Under the pieces are notes generated by a model. That model ran no database searches. It was not told where the DNA came from and saw only the letters and a program-made list of their open reading frames with translations. 64,000 nucleotides of DNA from assembly GCF_001421015.2 (NCBI RefSeq), contig NZ_CP013023.1:3713501-3777500 (forward strand), in the 5' to 3' direction. Source of the DNA: Paenibacillus bovis. GTDB lineage: Bacteria; Bacillota; Bacilli; Paenibacillales; Paenibacillaceae. Below are positions 50,256 to 58,749 of the stretch, piece after piece. The translations under genes and the position numbers were made by a program. Numbering within the stretch: position 1 is the stretch's first letter; each line of letters opens with the position of its first letter.

Positions 50256-52132
50256 TCGTCCAATCTGTCCTGCTGAGGAGATTCTACCATTTTCGGTAGT
50301 CGAATAGTGACTTCCGCGCCCATAGGTACCTGCGGCACGTGTAGACCGTAATCCTGACCAAAATAAAGCTGAATCCGCTTGTTCACATTATACAGTCCCA
50401 CTCCTGTACCGGTATCCGCTTCCGGACGATCAGGATGACTCTGATGGGTCGGTTCATAGCTCTCACCGGCAGCCAGCCGGGCATTGAGCTGCTCGCGCCT
50501 CTGTGGATCAAAGCCTGTGCCCGAATCGATTACCGAAATCCAGAGATCCTGTCCATCTTCATGCACCTCGATACTGATCTCGATCCCCTCCCCTTCTTCC
50601 CTGCCGAACTTGATCGAATTCTCGATAACCGGCTGCAAAATAAAGCGGGGAATCCGGTAATTGAGCATATCCGGCTCCACATCGAATTCGAATTGGATCG
50701 TGCTATTGAAGCGGAAATTAATGATCTTGATATAATTTTCCAGATAATTCAGTTCATCGCGCAGGGTACACATGCTGTCCTTGCTGGCAAAAACCGGACG
50801 CAGTATATTGCCCAAAGCAACCACACTGTTGACGATATTGTCTGCTTTGACCATGGAGGCCATCCAGCGGATCATATTGAGTGTGTTATATAGGAAATGC
50901 GGATTAATCTGATACTGCAGCGCTTCGATCTCCAGCTTGCGCTTGTTCTCCTGAATCTCATTGTTATGACGCAGCAGCTCGACGATACTGAGCGACATTT
51001 CGTTGAACCTGCGCATGACGGTGCCGAACTCATTGTTGGGAATATCGGTAAACGTGACTCCCAGATCGCCTTTGCTCACATCGCGCATCTTGTGGGCCAG
51101 CAGATGCAGTGGACGGATCATGCGGCGCAGCGAGAAATACGATACGCCGAAAATCACCAGGATACTGAGACCGAATACCAGCAGCATAATCCGCTGTACC
51201 GAGAAGATCTGCTGGGAAAACAGACCAAGTGGCACTTCGCGCATCATATACCAATCGCTGTCCTGCAGCTTGTAATAGACAATCTGAATCGGGTCACCAT
51301 TCTTGACCGCATCATAGCTACCGAATGCAGCTGTCTCATGAGCCGGAGGCAGATAAGGACTCTGCTGACCCACACTGTCCGGGCTGCTGCCCGATATAAT
51401 CTGTCCGTCTGCATTGACGATATACATATTGCCTTCCGCCATATCCAGCGAAGCCGAATAGGTCGACGCTAGATACTGCTCATCCATATTGAAGATCAGC
51501 GTTGCACTGGTCTGTGAATCATACAGTGCACGTACGCCCCGGATCAGGCTGATCAGCCTGCCATCCTGTTCGCCGTTAATATACGGATTATAATAAGACT
51601 CCGTCATGCCGCCCTCTACCGTCAGATTGGGAAAAGACTGCTTGGCCCGTTCATAACCCTCCGACTGGAAAAAGCTGTCTGTCCAGGCACGGTCGGAATG
51701 TACGAGCGTCCGCGTGGCATCTCCACCCAGTGCGCCATTCGCATCCGAAATGATATAGATAGAGTGAATATAGCTGTAATTGCTAATAAAGTTGGCGATA
51801 CGTCCATAAATATCTTTTTTCAAATCAATATTCTCCAGCTGGGAACGGGTATCGTTGCTCTGGATATAGCTCTGCACATTGTTATCGAGCAGGAACAGCT
51901 TGGATAACCGGTCCACATCACTGATCAGATTGTGAATATTATGATCAATCTGCTGGAACTGCTGATACAGCAGCTTCTCGTTTTGTTCTTTGATCAATCC
52001 AAGCATGAATGTATAGAGCAGGTACGTCGCCAGAGAAAACACAATAATGCTGACCGCCATAAAAAAGACGATCAGCTGGGTACCCAGATGCTGAATTTTG
52101 CCGGTCTTGCCGGAACGACGCCATCCTCTCAT
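50237..52132 (-). CDS. Sensor histidine kinase (YesM/LytS type)
   Basis: 631 residues from ATG 52132, whose ATGA overlaps the stop of the response regulator gene. First membrane segment LIVFFMAVSIIVFSLATYLL, then an outer dCache-like sensor (about 50-290), second membrane segment (about 300-320), and HAMP (RMIRPLHLLAHKMRDVSKGD). The His-kinase domain has its histidine in LQYQINPHFLYNTLNMIRW (about 408), and an HATPase carries the N box ILQPVIENSIKFG and G1 VIDSGTGFD. This is the YesM family, which senses carbohydrates, often with a binding protein, and phosphorylates YesN. It is the last gene of an operon with three glycoside hydrolases, and overlaps TetR tail-to-tail. Confidence 0.92.
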   Translation of the reverse strand: MRGWRRSGKTGKIQHLGTQLIVFFMAVSIIVFSLATYLLYTFMLGLIKEQNEKLLYQQFQQIDHNIHNLISDVDRLSKLFLLDNNVQSYIQSNDTRSQLENIDLKKDIYGRIANFISNYSYIHSIYIISDANGALGGDATRTLVHSDRAWTDSFFQSEGYERAKQSFPNLTVEGGMTESYYNPYINGEQDGRLISLIRGVRALYDSQTSATLIFNMDEQYLASTYSASLDMAEGNMYIVNADGQIISGSSPDSVGQQSPYLPPAHETAAFGSYDAVKNGDPIQIVYYKLQDSDWYMMREVPLGLFSQQIFSVQRIMLLVFGLSILVIFGVSYFSLRRMIRPLHLLAHKMRDVSKGDLGVTFTDIPNNEFGTVMRRFNEMSLSIVELLRHNNEIQENKRKLEIEALQYQINPHFLYNTLNMIRWMASMVKADNIVNSVVALGNILRPVFASKDSMCTLRDELNYLENYIKIINFRFNSTIQFEFDVEPDMLNYRIPRFILQPVIENSIKFGREEGEGIEISIEVHEDGQDLWISVIDSGTGFDPQRREQLNARLAAGESYEPTHQSHPDRPEADTGTGVGLYNVNKRIQLYFGQDYGLHVPQVPMGAEVTIRLPKMVESPQQDRLDDYRPAE

Positions 52133-53775
52133 AGGCTCTGACTCGCTCCTGTTCCACCACCTGCGCCTGCACTGCTGAGCCACTGTCTGCGATATTCATT
52201 GGGATTCAGTCCGGTGACCTTTTTGAATACTTTGCTGAAATACGTATACTCCGGAGAGAATCCTACCTGTACAGCGATATCATACGATTTGAGATTGGTA
52301 CCGATCAGCAGCTCTTTGGCTCGTTCGATTCGGTACCGGTTCAAATAATCGATAAACGTAATCTGCAGTTCCTTTTTGAACAGATTACTCAGATAACCAA
52401 AGCTCAGATTCACATGATCGGCGACTTGCTGAAGACTGATATTCTGCGCGTAATTTTGCTTAATATACTGAAGTGCTCTAGCGATTTCATTACTCATATA
52501 CAGCAGATTCCGGGAATACTCCACTACTTCGGACAGATATTCCGTCACCTGATCCAGCATCTCGGGCAGAGTATCACACTGCTCCAACTGACCGGTAATG
52601 TTGAACAGCAGCGTCTTCTCATTCTGGTGATGATCATACAGACTGGTACTGACCCACTGGATAAACTGGAACAGCAGATGCTGGATCGATTTTCGATCAT
52701 CCTGCAGATGGCTGCGCAAAATACGAATATAATCTTCGTACCGCTCCTGCCGCAAAGGAGACAGCAGCTCTCTCACAGGAGCATACTGACGGATACGCTC
52801 CAGCTGGCTCTCGATAGCAAGCAGATTAATCTGCTCGCCGCGAACATGATGGAGTCCGGTACCGGTCCAGAATTTGTGGCTCAGCACCTGGCACGACTCA
52901 TGATATAATACCGGCAGACTTTTGTATGCGCTACCAATTTGGCTGATGCCAACCGATACCGAGCTGCTGAAATACGTACGAATCACTTCCTGCAGCCGCT
53001 GAAGAATATGGGCAATCTGCTGGCGAATCGCCTGCTCGGACAATATATCCTCAAAGCTCAGCAGCAGCAAATAATGCGTCTCATCCACATAAAAACCTTC
53101 GCCCCGTTTTACAGACGATGTAATCTCATTCAGAATATTAAGCAGTGTCATTTTGATCAGATGTCCGTGCTCATCCTTGAATTTCTGCTTGAGTCGTGAG
53201 TAATTATCAACTTCAATCGTACAGGCAACGATTCTCACCGGCGACAGCCGCATCTCGCTTTGTACGACAAACCGTTCCCACTCCTCGGCGGAATAAATGC
53301 CGTACAGCAGAAAATCCTTGAGAAATTTCTCCTTGATCAGCTCCAGATTGGCGGGCAGCAGCGATCCGCCGGTACGTTCACTTGTTGCTGTCTGCTGTTC
53401 ATTCCATTCATGCTGAATACCCGATAGTACCGTCTCGATTTCTTCTTCGGTCATCGTCAGTTTGAGAATATAACCGGATACACCGAGCGACATGGCCCGG
53501 CGTGCCAGATCGAATTCTTCCAGACAGGACAGTACTACAATCCGGGTCTGCTTGTCCTCTTCCCTGATCCGGGAAATCAGCTCCATACCATCCATTCGGG
53601 GCATGCGTATATCAGTGATAATCAGGTCAGGCTTCTCCTGCTTGTAGCTGTCCCATGCACTCTGTCCATCCGGCAGGTCGGCAATCACTTTCATATTGAA
53701 TTTATTCCAGTCGACCGAATTTTTGAGTCCGATCCGTACCAGCATCTCATCCTCTACAATCATCACTGTATACAT
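52129..53775 (-). CDS. AraC-type response regulator (YesN-like)
   Basis: 548 residues. A receiver domain at residues 1-120 has MIVEDEMLVRIGLKNSVDW, the phosphorylation Asp in LIITDIRMPRMDGMELI (about 55) and SGYILKLTMTEEEIETV. A long helical middle follows, then an AraC-type double helix-turn-helix at the end (NISLQQVADHVNLSFGYLSN, LFKKELQITFIDYLNRYRIE, YDIAVQVGFSPEYTYFSKVF). Its AAGGAG lies within the end of the repaired DUF4038 gene. It pairs with the YesM-like kinase downstream. Likely targets are the importer at 43340-47164, which has AraC-type repeats upstream, and possibly its own operon. Confidence 0.92.
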   Translation of the reverse strand: MYTVMIVEDEMLVRIGLKNSVDWNKFNMKVIADLPDGQSAWDSYKQEKPDLIITDIRMPRMDGMELISRIREEDKQTRIVVLSCLEEFDLARRAMSLGVSGYILKLTMTEEEIETVLSGIQHEWNEQQTATSERTGGSLLPANLELIKEKFLKDFLLYGIYSAEEWERFVVQSEMRLSPVRIVACTIEVDNYSRLKQKFKDEHGHLIKMTLLNILNEITSSVKRGEGFYVDETHYLLLLSFEDILSEQAIRQQIAHILQRLQEVIRTYFSSSVSVGISQIGSAYKSLPVLYHESCQVLSHKFWTGTGLHHVRGEQINLLAIESQLERIRQYAPVRELLSPLRQERYEDYIRILRSHLQDDRKSIQHLLFQFIQWVSTSLYDHHQNEKTLLFNITGQLEQCDTLPEMLDQVTEYLSEVVEYSRNLLYMSNEIARALQYIKQNYAQNISLQQVADHVNLSFGYLSNLFKKELQITFIDYLNRYRIERAKELLIGTNLKSYDIAVQVGFSPEYTYFSKVFKKVTGLNPNEYRRQWLSSAGAGGGTGASQSL

Positions 53776-53782
53776 CTATAGG

Positions 53783-55125
53783 TCACTCCTTGATTCCAGA
53801 GTATAGGCACAATACCCAGTCCCTGCCCCTGCCACTGGAAGGGGCGTTGAATAATCGGGTACCGGTATTATCGATCTGCTGCACATCCTGATATTTTCCG
53901 GTACGTGGACAATACCAGCGGGCAGTCAACTCGGCGCCGGGAAGCGCTCCCAATCTTACTTTAACATACAGACCCTGGGGGAGTAGATGAATATGTAATT
54001 TTTGCCTTGAATGGCTGCTGGCGTATTCGCTCCCGACAAAGGCTCTTCCAGCAGATGTCCGGCAGGTTGCGCAGTCAGACTGTCCACACCTGTCATCAGC
54101 TGACGAAGATGCTGCATCTGGCCTGCTCCCGGGCGATGCAGCGCTTCTTTCCAGGGCATAATAAAAAAAGCTCCCGACTGCTCCATATCGACCGAGCTGT
54201 ATACCCCGTCTGCCATTGCCCAGACCGAATGATGACCATACGTATGACCTGCTGCGCCGCTACATACCGCATAATAAGCAGCCTGCCGCACATCGACTTC
54301 GTCAAAGTATCCATTATCGGGATTGAAATCAATCGGAATATCTTCGTAACACGGCTCGGCATCCAGTGTCGGCTTGACCGGATGAAGCTGATAATCGGTC
54401 TGGATCAGACGATAATTATTGCGTATTCCGGCACCATGACTGGATTGAACCATATTAAAGTCCAGCCATGTCTCTTCATGCACATATAGCGATGAGGAGA
54501 CTCCGCCTTTGGGGTGAAAGGTCATTAGATGTCCACCCTCATCCCCTTCCCTGATACCAAGCGCCATCTGCTGGATAATCTCGAAGTGACGGCGTGTCTG
54601 CAGCGGACGATCTCCGCCCAGCACCCAGATCAACGAGGGAACGTCCCGATAACGTTCACCCAGCCATTTGCCATACATAAAAGCATTATCCGGCGTAAAA
54701 ATCTCCGGTCCATTGCCCCACATTTGATGAAATTTGTCTCCCCACGTCGGCAGCAGGGCAGTGTACATGCCCAGTGACGCAGCGGTCCGGATCATTTCAT
54801 CGACATGCTGCCAGTAGGAGTACTCTCCATCCAGATCCGGCTGCAATGGATCAGGCAGACCAGCAGCATCTTTTTGCAAAGGCAGCCGTCCATAAGCATT
54901 GGGCGTGTGCAGACCACTCAGCTCGGCCAGTGCAACAGTCTGAATAACATTGAATCCTTGAGCGGCACGGGTGCGCAGATAATATTCGGTGTCTGCCCGA
55001 TCCAGCCGGTGCAGCAGTTCCCAAGCCGTATCCGCCAGCCAGAAAAAAGGCTTCCCTTCCTCGGTAATCAGAAATCGCTGATTGGCGCTAATCTGCAGAC
55101 GTGGCAAAGACGGATAGGCGGTCAT
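53783..55125 (-). pseudogene. DUF4038-type glycoside hydrolase, frameshifted near the C-terminus
   Basis: From ATG 55125 the frame reads a DUF4038 (apiosidase-like, TIM barrel) protein: FLITEEGKPFFWLADTAWEL, YYLRTRAAQGFNVIQTVALA, YGKWLGERYRDVPSLIWVLG, GDRP and YVHEETWLDFNMVQSSHG. It stops at 53956 after YIFIYSPRVCMLK. In the neighbouring frame the expected end follows (QGLYVKVRLGALPGAE, TARWYCPRTGKYQDV, GRDWVLCLYSGIKE, stop at 53783). The switch is at five G bases (plus 53977-53981); a sixth gives a 447-residue protein of normal length whose tail carries the ribosome site of the response regulator. A sequencing error is more likely than decay. It acts on plant side-chain sugars. Confidence 0.85.
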
Positions 55126-55269
55126 AGGGAATCATCCTTTCGGGATTAGGATATTTTGGGGCACGATAGCGGTATGCAGATTATTTTCAGCATTTTTATG
55201 TTGTCATGATGGTTTATGATTTGTGACTGATACTGACTATCATGTAGGGTACAAAATTCCTGATCCAGC

Positions 55270-58200
55270 CTATCGGCGCTCCGTGTATATAACGATCTCC
55301 GCATGACCGTTTAATCCAAACGAAGTCAAGCAGTACCGGTCGGTATAAATATGCGGCTCCGCATGATCGCCATCGGTCCAGCCCGGTGTATCTGTAAAAC
55401 TGTCGGGTCCTACCATGGTCAGCTCGCCGCGAATATGATGATGGGGGCCGAGCAGATTGCGGCAGCTGGACAGCAGTTCAATCGTCAATTCATTGTCGCC
55501 AGCATGGAGATAATCAGTAACCTCTATTTTATAGGGCGCCCACATAAAGGTATGCACTTCCTGTCCATTCAGCCACAGCCGCGACAGTACCGCATCCGGT
55601 CGTTCCAAGCGGAACCAGGCACACTGCCCGACGTCCAGCTTCGGTATGACCACCTGCTGGGATAGCTGAACATTACCTGCATAAAAATTCAGCCCCTGCG
55701 TCGTCAAATCCCCTGTCTGCACCACGGATACCGGCTTCTGCAGCCGGAAATGCCCATCCGTATAGATCTCACCATTGCCTGCATGTACATATCCCGTATC
55801 ACTATGCACATGGAAATCGCCCAGCAGATAGATACTCTCAATCTCCGTGTCATAAAACAGCTTGTTGCCCTCGGATTCAAATATCTGGGCCCGGGCTATG
55901 GCTGCATAAGTCTCGGCAGAGTTGGCAAAATGACGTGACAGTACAATCCGGTTCGATCCTGCGCCCAGATACCCGGCAATATCCAGTTTTCGAAAAGCAA
56001 TATCCCGCCACCAGCCTCGTTCTTGCTGATCCAATATGTGATCGTTGATGGTAATTCTGTACTGTTCGGGCTGCTCGACAATCAGATACATCTCCCGGTT
56101 CAGGTAATCTCCCGGCTGCGCCTCCACTATAAATTCCAGCTCAATCTCTACCGGATAACCGAGACGTACCAGCTGCTCCTGCAGAAAAATGATCGGCTGC
56201 TTCTCCGACCATTCGCCGTCCTCTAGACGCAGTCGGCAATAATCCAGTGTCAGGCTGTTCAGATCGCTCTGGCTCAGTTGCCATTGATCGGTTGTACGGA
56301 TAATTGAATGAGCGGTTGTCCTATTGGTTCCGGTGGTTCGAGTGACTGCTGGAAGCTCATCTGCATTCTCCCTGTACTCTGTACATAGCCGCAGCATATA
56401 GGACTGTGCCGGGGCAAAAGAAAGCTGGATGAGTGTTCCTTTGACACCGCGGAACTTGCTCTCTCTGTCTGCTTGGACATTGTCATATTCAGAATAATCG
56501 GTGAGCGGTATCATTTGTCCATTTTCCAGATTGATCTGCTCCCATTTTCCAGATCCGGACAGGATCATCTCGGTATTATAGCTGCATATCCGGTCTGTAT
56601 TGACCAGATAATACAGCGTGTATTGTCCCAGTGCACTTACCTGGCTCCGAATCGGTATATCATCTGCTGCGACCGATTCCGGAGCCAACTGCAGATGAGC
56701 AGGCTGACTATGCGATACACGATCAAGATGACGAATAGTGATGCCTGGCTGGAGGTTATGATCCAGATATGCTGCCAGAGATTCACGGTTCAAGTCCAGA
56801 CAGGAGATACCGGCTTCCAGTTCGGCCAATCGTTTATCATGATGTCCATTTACCAGGGTCGGCAGTGTACCCAGAGCAATGATCCGACCTCCCTGGCGAA
56901 GCAATTCCAGCAGCAGTTCCAGCGTATGCGCTGCTATTGTCAGCATGGGTGGCAGGATAACGACCGAATAAGCCGCCTGACCAATCACGAACCGGTCTCC
57001 CCGCACTTGTCCATGATTCGCAATAATACTCTCTGATCCATAATCATGACTGTACTGCATAGCGCCCAGCCATTCACTGATCTGCACAAAATCCTGATGA
57101 ATCTGCTCCCCCCAGTCATACGTACGATTGTTGTAGGCAATCCACGAAGAACGAATCGGATGCAGCAGTAACAGATCCGCATGCTGCCGGCTCTCTGCCA
57201 ATAACATCGATAACCGTCCAAAATAATCATTGAATCGGCTGTACTGCTCCCACCAGGGCTGCTGATAATAAAGGGACGGCGGATAATCACGCTTGCGGAT
57301 ACCGCGCAGACTGTATCCTTCCAGATGCTGACACATCAGATTAATACCATGCACATACTGCCATTCGGCAATCCATTTCAGATCGGCAAAAGATACATTC
57401 CAGCCGCTACAGCCAAATGTCTCGGACAGAACGAACTTTTGTCCCAGCTGCCGGGCGACCGAGCCGGCCTGTTTTGGCGTAAGCGGATTGCTGGTGAATC
57501 TGCCCAGCCAATCGATTCCTGGTGTCTGCATATACGCATAGGAGGCCATGGCATCACCTACCGCTCCGGTCTGCGCAGTCAGATGATCTTCACTTACTAC
57601 ATGTCCGGTCAGCCGCAGCTGGTGTTTTTCGCACCAGTCGCCAATCTGCTTCATAAACGACTCCGAGAATAATCGGGTAACCAGCTCCCAGAAATGGTAT
57701 CGTGCCGCTGGATAATCTTCCTTTTCCAGAAACAGCAGCGGCAGTATATCGAGCAGCTCAGCGTCATATGTCTGACGGAACTGCTCTTCCAGCGTAAAAG
57801 ACCATGGTATCTGATTACGACCATACTGTGGTTCATCGGTAAATATACCGTATACCGACTGGCCAAAATGTGCTGCAAACCGGTCGGCATATTGCTCATA
57901 GGTGGATTCGATAAATGCTTCTACGACCTTGGCATCCAGCGTATCGATATAATACGGATTCACTTCATAATACAAACGCAGTTCGGCTATATCCTGCTGG
58001 TCATGCGGTACCTGTACATAACGTCCATTCTGATACCTGTAAAAAGCAATCGTATGACAGTCGTCCTCTGCTGCCTGCTGTTCTCTAAGTCCGAGCCGTT
58101 CAGAGCCGCTACTTTCCGGATCGTCTGTTTGGTATATAGCTTTGTCCGGATCGATAGGATGTACCAGGTTACGGTCGATTTTTTCTATTCGAAGCCACTT

Positions 58201-58692
58201 CTGCTGGTAATCCAGTCCCAGTCGGGGCACTACTCCATCAGCAAATCCGCTTGGCCAACCATTCTCGTCATAGCACCAGACCTGCATCCCCAGCTGCTGC
58301 CCTTCCTCAATACCGGCAGCAATACAGTCCATCCATTCCTCACCCAGATAAGGTGTCTCCAGTCCAGCACGGGCATGCATGATGAATCCGCCTAGGCCTG
58401 CCTGTTTCATCTCACGCACCTGTCGGCGAATCTCCTGCGGATCAAGTCGGCCATTCCAGGACCAGAATGGAATAGCCCTGTACACGGCTGGCGGATCAAC
58501 CAGCTGGCTAAAAATCGATTCCGCGGATCGTTCCGCAGGCTGTTCCTGCCGCGATCTGTCTATACTCTGATCATCTGCAGCGGAGTATACATTGGATAAC
58601 GGCTGCTGAATAGGCTGATGCAGCCGCCCCGGATCGGTATCTTGATTATGGCCGAAAGTGCTGCTCATCGATTGTTGTCTGGATTGATTCAT
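55270..58692 (-). CDS. Large glycoside hydrolase, GH106-like (alpha-L-rhamnosidase type)
   Basis: 1140 residues from ATG 58692 (GGGG upstream; the longer start is less likely). No signal peptide. The first 65 residues are Gln/Ser-rich and unusual. Then comes a TIM-barrel region with PFWSWNGRLDPQEIRRQVRE, GLGGFIMHARAGLETPYLGE and VWCYDENGWPSGFADGVVPR. Later are YGIFTDEPQYGRNQIPWSFT, RLTGHVVSEDHLTAQTGAVG and LLHPIRSSWIAYN. Beta domains at the end hold a galactose-binding-like sandwich (DVGQCAWFRLERPDAVLSRL). The motif set fits the GH106/related clan of rhamnosidase-like enzymes acting on branched pectins; substrate is inferred. It lies 57 bp after the beta-mannosidase and 144 bp before the DUF4038 gene in one operon. 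Confidence 0.75.
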   Translation of the reverse strand: MNQSRQQSMSSTFGHNQDTDPGRLHQPIQQPLSNVYSAADDQSIDRSRQEQPAERSAESIFSQLVDPPAVYRAIPFWSWNGRLDPQEIRRQVREMKQAGLGGFIMHARAGLETPYLGEEWMDCIAAGIEEGQQLGMQVWCYDENGWPSGFADGVVPRLGLDYQQKWLRIEKIDRNLVHPIDPDKAIYQTDDPESSGSERLGLREQQAAEDDCHTIAFYRYQNGRYVQVPHDQQDIAELRLYYEVNPYYIDTLDAKVVEAFIESTYEQYADRFAAHFGQSVYGIFTDEPQYGRNQIPWSFTLEEQFRQTYDAELLDILPLLFLEKEDYPAARYHFWELVTRLFSESFMKQIGDWCEKHQLRLTGHVVSEDHLTAQTGAVGDAMASYAYMQTPGIDWLGRFTSNPLTPKQAGSVARQLGQKFVLSETFGCSGWNVSFADLKWIAEWQYVHGINLMCQHLEGYSLRGIRKRDYPPSLYYQQPWWEQYSRFNDYFGRLSMLLAESRQHADLLLLHPIRSSWIAYNNRTYDWGEQIHQDFVQISEWLGAMQYSHDYGSESIIANHGQVRGDRFVIGQAAYSVVILPPMLTIAAHTLELLLELLRQGGRIIALGTLPTLVNGHHDKRLAELEAGISCLDLNRESLAAYLDHNLQPGITIRHLDRVSHSQPAHLQLAPESVAADDIPIRSQVSALGQYTLYYLVNTDRICSYNTEMILSGSGKWEQINLENGQMIPLTDYSEYDNVQADRESKFRGVKGTLIQLSFAPAQSYMLRLCTEYRENADELPAVTRTTGTNRTTAHSIIRTTDQWQLSQSDLNSLTLDYCRLRLEDGEWSEKQPIIFLQEQLVRLGYPVEIELEFIVEAQPGDYLNREMYLIVEQPEQYRITINDHILDQQERGWWRDIAFRKLDIAGYLGAGSNRIVLSRHFANSAETYAAIARAQIFESEGNKLFYDTEIESIYLLGDFHVHSDTGYVHAGNGEIYTDGHFRLQKPVSVVQTGDLTTQGLNFYAGNVQLSQQVVIPKLDVGQCAWFRLERPDAVLSRLWLNGQEVHTFMWAPYKIEVTDYLHAGDNELTIELLSSCRNLLGPHHHIRGELTMVGPDSFTDTPGWTDGDHAEPHIYTDRYCLTSFGLNGHAEIVIYTERR

Positions 58693-58749
58693 GAATATCC
58701 CCGCCTTTCCTGTACGAATCATTTGGCAAATAGCCTGATCGATTGATGG

